Source of the DNA: Deltaproteobacteria bacterium
Lineage (GTDB): Bacteria > Desulfobacterota > Syntrophia > Syntrophales > UBA2210
Assembly (NCBI GenBank): GCA_016935935.1
Contig: JAFGPZ010000110.1
Span: forward strand, 1 to 6,761
DNA length: 6,761 bases
Direction: 5' to 3'
Under the pieces are notes generated by a model. It saw only the letters and a program-made list of their open reading frames with translations, was not told the DNA's origin and did no database searches. The position numbers were made by a program, and so were the translations under genes. Below, in pieces: positions 1 to 6,459 of the stretch (position 1 is its first letter; each line of letters opens with the position of its first letter).

Positions 1-1
1 A

Positions 2-106
2 CTCTATCAAGAACAGTTCAGGGAATCAGGTCTCCGGGACATTACCGTTAAAAAATTATTCCTGGAAACGCCATTTTTTATCGCAACTGCAAAGAAAAGT
101 GTATGA
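2..106 (+). CDS. C-terminal fragment of a probable class I SAM-dependent methyltransferase (5' end outside window)
   Basis: An open frame enters from the left edge and ends at TGA 104-106, leaving 34 residues. The visible tail has a 'ESGLRDITVKKL' stretch followed by 'TPFFIATAKK'. This pattern, a glycine after a short helix, a beta strand and a final strand ending in alanine-lysine, is common at the C-terminus of class I (Rossmann-fold) methyltransferases of the UbiE/Methyltransf_11 type. The SAM-binding glycine motif lies outside the window, so the family call rests on the tail alone. It is 28 bp upstream of the first radical SAM gene and in the same direction, so it may be the preceding gene of the same operon. 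An unrelated protein with a similar last strand cannot be excluded. Confidence 0.5.
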   Translation, partial: LYQEQFRESGLRDITVKKLFLETPFFIATAKKSV

Positions 107-127
107 CCTCCAGACGTTTTAATAAAG

Positions 128-133
128 TATAAT
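128..133 (+). promoter_or_regulatory. Perfect TATAAT box directly before the first radical SAM start codon
   Basis: TATAAT occupies 128-133 and the ATG begins at 135. The best -35-like match is ATGACC at 103-108 (4 of 6), but the spacing of 19 bp is long and it overlaps the stop codon of the upstream gene. No Shine-Dalgarno sequence precedes the ATG. If this box were a real -10, transcription would begin inside the coding region, which argues against it being the promoter for the annotated start. Chance AT-richness is a good alternative. Confidence 0.15.
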
Positions 134-134
134 A

Positions 135-1247
135 ATGAGAATCAGAATATACAACCTGCATAACATGTGTGAAAATAACACCCTTTTCCTCTCCAGAGCC
201 TGGCGCTATTTCCAGCTCAACGGTCACACCGTTACGGATGAGTGGCGAGATGTTGATCTGGTATTCGTGGGTGGCTGCGCCGTAACGGATCTGATGCGCT
301 CACGGTGTGAACGGGCGATAATGAAATCCATGCGACAGATGAGGGAAGCACGCTTTGTCATCTTTGGATGCCTGGCCGCCTTTCCGGAGGGCTTCCGATC
401 CATAGAACATCAAGAAGCTGATCGTCTGAACATCATTCCGTATCAGGCAAGTCATGAACTGGACGAACTGATAAAGGCGCGAATCCCATATAAGACGGTC
501 AGTGTCAGTCAACTGAAAGGACACGTTCCCTATCAACCTTCCATGGGTCCTGACGATTTCTATGTGATGATCGCCCAGGGTTGCGTCAATGATTGCAGTT
601 ACTGCAACATAAAAAAGGCGAAAGGTAATATCAGGAGCCGAAGGGAAGAAGAGATTGAGACCGAAGTGAGGAATTTATACGGCCTTGGGGTCCGGACCAT
701 AACCCTTTTGGCAGACGACTGCGGCTCTTATGGTCTCGATCAGGGATCGGCCCTGCCGAAGTTAATTGCGCGGCTCAGCCGTATAGCGCCGGATTTGCGT
801 TACAAACTCTACACTGTTTTCCCTTTCCTCTTTCTAAAATATGCTGAAGAACTTGAGCCGTTCTTTGCCCAGCGACGGATACCATATGTGTGTCTCCCGG
901 CTCAGTCGGCAGCCCCGCGAATCCTTGACCTGATGAACCGGCGTTATGATCCATATATCCTGGAAGAGACAATCGCCCGAATAAGGTCCCTGGATCCAGG
1001 ACTCTTTGTCTACTCCCATTTCATCTTTAACTTTCCAACGGAGACCTGGGATGAATTTGAACAAAGTATTGCTTTTGCCCGGCACTTCGACCATTGTGTA
1101 TTCATCGGCTATGGCGAAAACAGCTCGACACGGGCAGCGGCAATTTTCCCGAAGTGCGGCAATCGCGCATTACAGGCCAAGGCGCAGCGCCTTGACGAAT
1201 TGGTTAAACGCAGGGAATTGGCGGCATTCGTTGTCGCCTCTCCTTAA
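135..1247 (+). CDS. Radical SAM methylthiotransferase-like protein lacking a TRAM domain (MiaB/RimO family homologue, copy 1)
   Basis: This 370-residue protein has the two-domain core of methylthiotransferases. The N-terminal UPF0004-type domain (about 1-120) keeps the three cysteines that in the family bind an auxiliary 4Fe-4S cluster: C12, C48 (in GGCAVT) and C79 (in FGCLA). The radical SAM domain has C150-C154-C157 in QGCVNDCSYCNIK, and the later PAQSAAPRILDLMNRRY segment matches the family PvQSGs-MnR signature. Known members insert sulfur and a methyl group into tRNA or ribosomal protein S12. The protein ends soon after the radical SAM barrel, where MiaB and RimO would carry a TRAM domain, so the usual substrate-recognition module is missing. 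The substrate is therefore unknown. The start at 135 is the only ATG after the in-frame stop at 123-125 that retains C12 with its normal lead-in; no good ribosome site is visible. Its paralogue lies 151 bp downstream. Confidence 0.88.
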   Translation: MRIRIYNLHNMCENNTLFLSRAWRYFQLNGHTVTDEWRDVDLVFVGGCAVTDLMRSRCERAIMKSMRQMREARFVIFGCLAAFPEGFRSIEHQEADRLNIIPYQASHELDELIKARIPYKTVSVSQLKGHVPYQPSMGPDDFYVMIAQGCVNDCSYCNIKKAKGNIRSRREEEIETEVRNLYGLGVRTITLLADDCGSYGLDQGSALPKLIARLSRIAPDLRYKLYTVFPFLFLKYAEELEPFFAQRRIPYVCLPAQSAAPRILDLMNRRYDPYILEETIARIRSLDPGLFVYSHFIFNFPTETWDEFEQSIAFARHFDHCVFIGYGENSSTRAAAIFPKCGNRALQAKAQRLDELVKRRELAAFVVASP

Positions 1248-1398
1248 CCTTTATGTCAGAATGGCCGTGGTCGGCGCCGGCGTTGAGGCAGGGAGGTTTT
1301 TCGGGAATTGCCTTACAGGATTAAATTCAAGATACTCATTAAGTATGTGAGAATAGAAATATTTTTTTGACGAAAGTCCGACAGACAAAGAGAAACCC
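1248..1398 (+). other. Intergenic gap between the two methylthiotransferase paralogues, with two weak small ORFs
   Basis: This 151-bp gap contains two overlapping short ATG frames: 1253-1324 (23 residues, beginning MSEWPWSAP) and 1261-1350 (29 residues, beginning MAVVGAGVEAG and containing one cysteine). Neither has a Shine-Dalgarno sequence, so I do not call either as a gene. A weak inverted repeat (ATACT 1332-1336 with AGTAT 1342-1346) lies before a run of seven T at 1362-1368, but about 15 bp separate them, unlike a standard terminator. Nothing else is clear here. Confidence 0.4.
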
Positions 1399-2577
1399 AT
1401 GATGTTACCACACAGACATGACAATCGGCGTGAAATGATCTTTATAATTGATCAGAGCAAGCGTTGTGAACCCAGCGCCTTCCTTTTCACCAGAGTGGTA
1501 AAGTTTCTCCTGGTGAATGGCTATAACATCACAAATGATATCGACAAGTGCGAAACGATCCTGGTGAATACCTGCTGTGTTACGGAAGACAAGATAGCCG
1601 CCTCCAGGGCGGGCCTTAATTTCGCCAGAGACCGGGGGAAGGGTAAGAGGATAATACTTTTCGGATGCATGGCCAGTCTGCCTCTTCCGAGTTTAAACCG
1701 AGAGGATCTGATCTGTATCGGTCCCAAGAATATAGATGAGCTGGATGCTCATTTCCCCCACCACAGTTCCATTAATGATATCCCGGTTAATCGATTGTTG
1801 CCGGAGCTGTATGAGCCGGGACAGGGTCTCGGGTATGGAGACTACTTTATAATGATTGCCCAGGGCTGCTCCAACAGATGTTCCTACTGCAACATCAAGC
1901 GGTCCAAGGGAGACGTAAGGAGCGAACCTTTCGAAACTATTCTCCCGCAGATACTAAGCGGTATTTCCATGGGGGTGCGGGAATTCGCCCTTTTGGCAGA
2001 CGACTGCGCGAGCTATGGGCATGATCTTGGGACTGATCTCGTGCGACTTATCGAACAGCTCTTCGCCGCAGGGCCCGATTTCAAGCTGAAGCTGGGGTAT
2101 ATTTTTCCACAATTCCTCATAGAGCACTTTGATGGATTAAAGGCGGTCTTCAGGACAGGGCGAATCAGGTATGTAAATATTCCGGTGCAGTCCGGCTCAC
2201 AAAGAATCCTCGGACTAATGAACCGCCGATACTCCATTGGCGGTGTTATGGAAGCCGTAAAGAAGTTGCGTGATATCGTAACGCAGACGATATTCTGTAC
2301 ACATATCATGCTAAACTTTCCCACAGAGTCCCATGATGACTTTCTTATGTCGCTTGCGATTGCAGATCGTTTTGACGAGGTACTCTTCCTGCATTACTCC
2401 GACAATCAGGATACAGCCGCTGCCGGAATCTTTCCCAAAGTGCCCATATTGGAAGTCCGCAGACGGCTGGACATGGCCTCAGATTATGCTAATCGATGCA
2501 AGGGCGGGCGCGGCGCTGTCATCAAAGATTTTAACTGTGACATTCCATATAACCTGACAGGAACCATCGGGAAATAA
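1399..2577 (+). CDS. Radical SAM methylthiotransferase-like protein lacking a TRAM domain (copy 2)
   Basis: This 392-residue protein is a clear paralogue of the gene at 135-1247. The N-terminal domain keeps C23, C59 (in NTCCVT) and C90 (in FGCMA) for the auxiliary cluster. The radical SAM motif is C157-C161-C164 in QGCSNRCSYCNIK, and IPVQSGSQRILGLMNRRY is the canonical methylthiotransferase signature. As in copy 1, the chain stops where a TRAM domain would begin, so tRNA or S12 modification in the usual manner is unlikely. The start is ambiguous. ATG 1399 has a weak purine-rich site at 1387-1393. ATG 1435 (MIFIIDQSKRC) reproduces the length before the first cysteine seen in copy 1 and is supported by alignment. 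C59-C60 are adjacent; by alignment C59 is the ligand position. The gene ends 3 bp before the next radical SAM gene, suggesting translational coupling. Confidence 0.88.
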   Translation: MMLPHRHDNRREMIFIIDQSKRCEPSAFLFTRVVKFLLVNGYNITNDIDKCETILVNTCCVTEDKIAASRAGLNFARDRGKGKRIILFGCMASLPLPSLNREDLICIGPKNIDELDAHFPHHSSINDIPVNRLLPELYEPGQGLGYGDYFIMIAQGCSNRCSYCNIKRSKGDVRSEPFETILPQILSGISMGVREFALLADDCASYGHDLGTDLVRLIEQLFAAGPDFKLKLGYIFPQFLIEHFDGLKAVFRTGRIRYVNIPVQSGSQRILGLMNRRYSIGGVMEAVKKLRDIVTQTIFCTHIMLNFPTESHDDFLMSLAIADRFDEVLFLHYSDNQDTAAAGIFPKVPILEVRRRLDMASDYANRCKGGRGAVIKDFNCDIPYNLTGTIGK

Positions 2578-2580
2578 GAC

Positions 2581-4119
2581 ATGCCTTTGCCTTTGATAAA
2601 AATTGTGCAGCTAACAGTGACGAATAGGTGCCAATGTAATTGTGTACATTGTGGTGTCTCAAAGCTCCGGAAAGTGATCAAGGGCGAACCAACAGTGGCA
2701 CAGATCAATTCCATGTTTCGCGACTTCAAGCTTGCCGGATGTCTGCTTGTGGATTTATTCGGGGGCGAACCTACCCTGCGCCGTGACCTGTTCGATATAA
2801 TTATACTGGCAAAATCCTATGGGTTTAGAGTGTCGTTGGAGACGAACGGATATGTTATCGATTCGGCTTACATGGAACGGCTCTGCGCGAGCGGACTTGA
2901 CCAGATTTACCTGAGCCTTGATGACTATCGGGCTGAGTACCATGACAAAACGCGACGGAAGCGTGGATGCTTCGAACGGGCTGTCCATGCCCTGGAGCTT
3001 GGAGCAAGGACGGATATACTAATGCATGTTTCAATTGTTCCCCAGACGCGTGAGTTTTTCACAAATGGGGATATGAATCGGTTTATGGAATTTGTTTTGG
3101 AGCACGGTGCGGAGAAGGTCCGTCTTTTATTGCCCCGATTTGTCGGAAGTTCCATTCGTGAGGATAGTGGCCCCATGTGTTCCGGTGTAGAGAGGGAACT
3201 CTTTTCCCATGTATCTCCCCGTTATAAAAATTTTATTTATGTGCATACCCCGGGCACGCCCCTTGGAGAGACGAATGTGTGCACAGCAAAGCAGGTTTTC
3301 TGCCATGTAATGAGTAACGGGTTGGTTGCCCCCTGCCCTTATTTCCCGCTGGTCTTTGGAAATGTAATGCGAGAGCCCATCGTTGATATCTTTGAACGAA
3401 TACATGTACATCCCCTGGTGCGACTTGGGGGCGACTATTGCCCCATGAGAAATGAGGAGTACATAGAAAGCCATATCCGGGGGCTCGGACTGGATCGACC
3501 GTTTTTCCCCATAACGGTCGAAAACCAGATTGATCTTGGTGCCCCTTGTAGGGCAGGATGCCCCGATTGTGTTCCTGGAAGCCGGCTTACTCCGAGGCCG
3601 GCACATGAAATTGTCCGGGAGCTAAGAGATGTTTCTCCAGAGTATTCCCGCATAGAGTTCTATGGAGGTGATGCATACCTGAGGCATGATCTTTTTGAGA
3701 TTCTCGACCAAGTTCCTCCGTTAAAAAAGATTACCCTATGGTCCACGTGCAGCAGAGAGCCGAAGGACCCGGCTTTCATGGAACGCTTGCGCTTTTATCC
3801 CATTGAGGCTGTCAAGGTTCACCTTCCTTTACAGTTTATGGACGACATTGCGCACCCCAATGGTAAACGCAGGCTTGGAGAGGCATTGAGGGAAATGAGT
3901 TCAAAGGGTGCCCGTAAGTATCCTATCCATCTCTATGTGCCTATGGATCGCATGGAGGAATTCCACGCTGCCTTCTCGAAAAGTGTCTACCAGTTGGGTG
4001 TGGAAAGGCTCTACACTTTTACCAGAGAACTTTACCACCCCCTGGTTAATTCCGTTGCCTGCTTCGGCAGAGAACTGGGCATTGTGAGGCTCCTGTGGGC
4101 CGAAAAGAGAAATCCGTGA
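2581..4119 (+). CDS. Radical SAM/SPASM-like protein with a second, degenerate radical SAM half
   Basis: This 512-residue protein begins with a standard radical SAM core: C17-C21-C24 in TNRCQCNCVHCG, the GGEP motif at 61-64 and ETNG at 87-90. Residues about 225-290 look like a SPASM or twitch region, with C234, C241, the NGLVAPC pattern ending at C252, and C287; such regions bind auxiliary Fe-S clusters, often in peptide-modifying enzymes. From about 311 the pattern restarts: C323-C327-C330 in APCRAGCPDC, then IEFYGGDAYLRHDLFEIL, which lines up with VDLFGGEPTLRRDLFDII of the first half. I infer an internal duplication or fusion. In the second half an aspartate sits where an aromatic residue usually precedes the last cysteine, so it may bind a cluster without SAM chemistry. 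The start is 3 bp after the preceding stop, with GGGAA at 2569-2573 as a weak ribosome site. Substrate unknown. Confidence 0.87.
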   Translation: MPLPLIKIVQLTVTNRCQCNCVHCGVSKLRKVIKGEPTVAQINSMFRDFKLAGCLLVDLFGGEPTLRRDLFDIIILAKSYGFRVSLETNGYVIDSAYMERLCASGLDQIYLSLDDYRAEYHDKTRRKRGCFERAVHALELGARTDILMHVSIVPQTREFFTNGDMNRFMEFVLEHGAEKVRLLLPRFVGSSIREDSGPMCSGVERELFSHVSPRYKNFIYVHTPGTPLGETNVCTAKQVFCHVMSNGLVAPCPYFPLVFGNVMREPIVDIFERIHVHPLVRLGGDYCPMRNEEYIESHIRGLGLDRPFFPITVENQIDLGAPCRAGCPDCVPGSRLTPRPAHEIVRELRDVSPEYSRIEFYGGDAYLRHDLFEILDQVPPLKKITLWSTCSREPKDPAFMERLRFYPIEAVKVHLPLQFMDDIAHPNGKRRLGEALREMSSKGARKYPIHLYVPMDRMEEFHAAFSKSVYQLGVERLYTFTRELYHPLVNSVACFGRELGIVRLLWAEKRNP

Positions 4120-4215
4120 GTTTATCCCGATATGACCAGGTGCTAAAAGGTGCGGAATGACGAGTTTATGAGCCGATAAATCCAGTGGCAAAACAAACCC
4201 AAGAGAGCCACCATT

Positions 4216-5451
4216 ATGAACTTTGGTAAAAATCGAGTATTGTTATTATACCCTGCAGCCGAAGCTGAGCAAGTTAGCCTCATACCGCTGTCGCTGCTGT
4301 ATGTCGCTCAGCCTCTCATCGAAGACACTTTTGATGTGGAAATCATTGATCAAAGGTTTGAAAATGACTTCTTCGCCAGTATACGTCAACGAATAGGCCC
4401 GGACCTGATCTGCATTGGAATAAGCTGTATCACGGGGCCTCAGATATTACAGGTCCTCAGAATTTCCGAATTCATCAGAAAGATGACAGATACTCCAATA
4501 GTCCTTGGAGGGCCCCATGCCACCCTTTTGCCCCATCAGACTCTCGAATCAGAAATTATCGACTATGTTGTGATCGGGAAAGGTGAAGCCCCTTTTTTAA
4601 ACCTTGTTAGAGCCCTGAAAATGAATGAATCGATTGAGGGTATTTCAAGGGTGGGGTACAAGGCAAATGGAAGGATTTTTATCAATATGGGTTCGGTTCC
4701 GGACATCAATGTTCGCAGAATACCCTATTTCCTTATTTCCAGGTATGGCAGATTTTCGACGGTTCCCATCGTCTCCTCCTATGGCTGTCGGTATAATTGT
4801 TCCTTTTGTGTAGAAAGGGTCCTCCATCCGGAATACTATGAGATCCCCATACTTGATGTCTTGTTCATGGTGGAGGATGCTTTGCGTTTAAGGCCCCGAT
4901 TTATTAACTTTATTGATGATAATTTTCTCCTAAACCAAGCAAGGGTCATGGAAATTTTTTCACTGTTTCGGCAGAATGGCCTGAATTTCCGTTGGATATG
5001 CACGGGCAGAATTGATGAGGTTATAAGCCTGGGTGATGATGCCCTTCGGTTTCTGAAGGAAAGAGGTCTATTTTCAATATATTTTGGCATAGAGTCAGGG
5101 TCCTTAAGGATATTGAAATTGATTCGTAAAGGGATAACACCGGAGATGGTTCTGAAAATAAACTCAAGACTAAAAAAGGAGGGAATTATACCACATTATA
5201 GCTTTATGGCCGGGTTCCCAACAGAAACGAAAGAAGATATCGAAAAGACGGTCAAATTCATGTATCAATTGAAACAGGAAAATCCTCAGGCCGTTATCTG
5301 GAAAATAAATACATACACTCCTTACCCGGGCACTGACTTATTCGATCTGGCCGTAAAAAATGGTTTCAAGCCTCCAGAAACACTTGGAGAATGGAGTCGT
5401 GTTCATTTTTACTCTAAAGAATATACCGCGCCTCACGATGTCTATCTTTAG
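4216..5451 (+). CDS. Cobalamin-binding-domain radical SAM protein (class B methyltransferase-like)
   Basis: This 411-residue protein has the two-part build of B12-dependent radical SAM enzymes. Residues about 6-135 form a Rossmann-type cobalamin-binding-like domain: NRVLLLYP strand, IPLSLLYVA, DLICIGIS strand, and the GGPHAT loop at 98-103 followed by VIGKGE. The DxHxxG motif that coordinates B12 in methionine synthase is absent, which is usual for this radical SAM class. The radical SAM barrel carries C191-C195-C198 in SYGCRYNCSFCVER, then FIDDNF, GIESGS at 291-296, GFPTET at 333-338 and YTPYPGTDLF near the end. Members include methyltransferases acting on unactivated carbon or phosphorus, but others do not methylate, so the reaction is open. 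A weak ribosome site (AAGAGAG, 4201-4207) lies 8 bp before the ATG. A 96-bp gap separates it from the previous gene; it is probably the last gene of the radical SAM block. Confidence 0.9.
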   Translation: MNFGKNRVLLLYPAAEAEQVSLIPLSLLYVAQPLIEDTFDVEIIDQRFENDFFASIRQRIGPDLICIGISCITGPQILQVLRISEFIRKMTDTPIVLGGPHATLLPHQTLESEIIDYVVIGKGEAPFLNLVRALKMNESIEGISRVGYKANGRIFINMGSVPDINVRRIPYFLISRYGRFSTVPIVSSYGCRYNCSFCVERVLHPEYYEIPILDVLFMVEDALRLRPRFINFIDDNFLLNQARVMEIFSLFRQNGLNFRWICTGRIDEVISLGDDALRFLKERGLFSIYFGIESGSLRILKLIRKGITPEMVLKINSRLKKEGIIPHYSFMAGFPTETKEDIEKTVKFMYQLKQENPQAVIWKINTYTPYPGTDLFDLAVKNGFKPPETLGEWSRVHFYSKEYTAPHDVYL

Positions 5452-5490
5452 AAGAGTGGCTCTTGAGGCGAATAACTGTTCGCATTTTAT
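5452..5490 (+). terminator. Two small hairpins after the B12 radical SAM gene, possible weak terminator
   Basis: Immediately after the TAG stop come AAGAG-TGG-CTCTT (5452-5464) and then GCGAAT-AACT-GTTCGC (5468-5483, one G-T pair), followed by ATTTTAT. The second stem is 6 bp with a 4-base loop. The stems are short and the T run is only four, so termination would be weak; the position at the end of a gene block is the main support. Confidence 0.3.
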
Positions 5491-5506
5491 GAATTATGAT
5501 TTATTA

Positions 5507-5539
5507 TATAATAGATGATACAAGTTATTATCCACTTGT
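5507..5539 (+). promoter_or_regulatory. Candidate promoter with palindromic operator upstream of the DUF3467 genes
   Basis: A perfect TATAAT (5507-5512) sits in an AT-rich stretch. The expected transcription start, about 7 bp downstream, falls at the left edge of a perfect inverted repeat ACAAGT-N8-ACTTGT (5520-5539). No good -35 is found at 16-18 bp, so the promoter may depend on an activator or another sigma factor, or be weak. A palindrome at the start point is a typical place for a repressor. It would give a leader of about 150 bases before the ATG at 5669. Confidence 0.4.
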
Positions 5540-5559
5540 TATTGTTTAAAAATAATGAT

Positions 5560-5573
5560 ATCCATGTATGGAT
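5560..5573. repeat. Short palindrome ATCCAT-GT-ATGGAT in the DUF3467 leader
   Basis: This is a perfect 6-bp inverted repeat with a 2-bp centre, downstream of the candidate promoter. It could be an operator half-site pair or a small RNA hairpin (5 bp with a 4-base loop). An ATG at 5568 within it opens an 85-codon frame that overlaps the DUF3467 gene out of frame; I regard that frame as spurious. Confidence 0.3.
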
Positions 5574-5653
5574 GTAAACCCAACAAAGGTAATCCTTTTG
5601 GGGAGCATATGTAATTTAAATCACTTTAAAAGCGCCGATAGGCGGAAATTTAA

Positions 5654-5660
5654 AAGGAGG
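5654..5660 (+). promoter_or_regulatory. Strong Shine-Dalgarno site of the first DUF3467 gene
   Basis: AAGGAGG lies 8 bp before ATG 5669. It is the only strong ribosome binding site in the window and fixes the start of the first DUF3467 gene. It also suggests higher translation of that protein than of the upstream enzymes. Confidence 0.85.
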
Positions 5661-5668
5661 ATGATTGA

Positions 5669-6007
5669 ATGGCTAAGGAAACAGAAAACAAAGAAGATAA
5701 GGGGGCAGCAAGCGCCCCGGCCCAGCAGGTCGGTGGTCAGCCGAGAATTCTGTGGGACAGCAGCAATATGCGGAGCGCCTATTCAAACGTGTTTAATGTA
5801 TCCGGAGCACGTGAAGAGTTCGTAATGCTGTTTGGTATGAATCAGGCCTGGGATGCAGGCCAGAAGGAATTAAAGGTCCAGCTTTCTGATCGAATTGTCA
5901 TGAGCCCTTTTGCGGCAAAACGGTTCGCAACCCTCCTGAACAATGTTATCAAGGATTATGAAAATCGTTTTGGTGTTATCGAGATTGAGAGCCCACAGGG
6001 TGCATAA
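5669..6007 (+). CDS. DUF3467 family small protein (copy 1)
   Basis: This 112-residue protein has no signal peptide or membrane segment and is expected to be cytoplasmic. Residues 1-24 are a charged, alanine- and glutamine-rich tail that looks disordered. From about 25 the conserved DUF3467 pattern follows: AYSNVFNVSGAREEFVMLFG, a DRIVMSPFAAKR block and the ending DYENRFGVIEIE. The family is a small domain of unknown biochemical role. The next gene encodes a second copy, identical at roughly 48 of 85 aligned residues by hand count, including a 17-base identical stretch (5953-5969 and 6331-6347), so a tandem duplication is likely. The start is fixed by AAGGAGG at 5654-5660. The tail is missing from copy 2, so the two may bind different partners. 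I do not assign a function. Confidence 0.85.
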   Translation: MAKETENKEDKGAASAPAQQVGGQPRILWDSSNMRSAYSNVFNVSGAREEFVMLFGMNQAWDAGQKELKVQLSDRIVMSPFAAKRFATLLNNVIKDYENRFGVIEIESPQGA

Positions 6008-6070
6008 TAGATTTCAGATTATTTTCTCCAACATGGTGCTGTCGAGTTACCAAGGGCTGCAGAAGAAAAT

Positions 6071-6400
6071 ATGACAATAGATAGAGACGGCAAAGAAATA
6101 AAACCGGATGGTTCGCAACCGAGAATAAAATGGGACGGGTCAAAGATGCGAACCACCTATGCCAATATCTTTAATGTCGCTTTGGGGAGAGAGGAGGTGG
6201 TCCTCTTTTTTGGAACAAGTCAATCTTGGGATCCAAAGCAGCAGCAAAGTAAGGTGAAGCTGATGGATCGCATAATCATGAATCCATTCGCGGCAAAGCG
6301 TCTTTCCCGTCTGATCAATAAAGTAATAACGGATTATGAAAATCGTTATGGCACTTTGGATGTTGAAGGCTCCAAACCGGAAACCTCGACCCTTCATTAG
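6071..6400 (+). CDS. DUF3467 family small protein (copy 2)
   Basis: This 109-residue protein is a paralogue of the gene just upstream. The core runs from QPRIKWDGSKM (about residue 16) through YANIFNVALGREEVVLFFG and DRIIMNPFAAKRLSRL to DYENRYGTLDVE. The N-terminal tail is shorter and lacks the alanine-rich segment of copy 1, while the C-terminus has a short polar extension (SKPETSTLH). The ribosome site is poor (AGAAGAA, 6061-6067), so it is probably made from the same transcript as copy 1 at a lower level. The 63-bp gap between the copies contains no terminator. Conservation of both copies over nearly the whole domain suggests both are functional, perhaps as a heteromer; that is inference. 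Confidence 0.83.
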   Translation: MTIDRDGKEIKPDGSQPRIKWDGSKMRTTYANIFNVALGREEVVLFFGTSQSWDPKQQQSKVKLMDRIIMNPFAAKRLSRLINKVITDYENRYGTLDVEGSKPETSTLH

Positions 6401-6459
6401 AAGATTTAAAAAGGGAAAGAGTACCGTGATCTAAAAATAGGGATTTATCTTATAGTGAT

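Noticed and set aside
1006..1350. 114-codon + strand frame overlapping the end of the first methylthiotransferase homologue
   Set aside because: Most of it is out of frame with a well-supported gene and it has no ribosome site; only the last 29 codons, in the gap, are worth mentioning.
1332..1368. Inverted repeat followed by a T run, as a terminator after the first methylthiotransferase homologue
   Set aside because: The stem is only 5 AT-rich base pairs and is about 15 bp away from the T run.
1367..1372. TTGACG as a -35 box for the second methylthiotransferase homologue
   Set aside because: It matches 5 of 6 consensus bases, but no -10-like sequence lies 16-18 bp downstream.
3127..3606. 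159-codon frame on the minus strand
   Set aside because: It lies wholly inside the radical SAM/SPASM-like gene, whose + strand frame shows clear motifs; the minus frame has no recognisable domain pattern.
5568..5825. 85-codon + strand frame starting inside the 5560-5573 palindrome
   Set aside because: It overlaps the DUF3467 gene out of frame, runs through its Shine-Dalgarno site, and lacks its own ribosome site.
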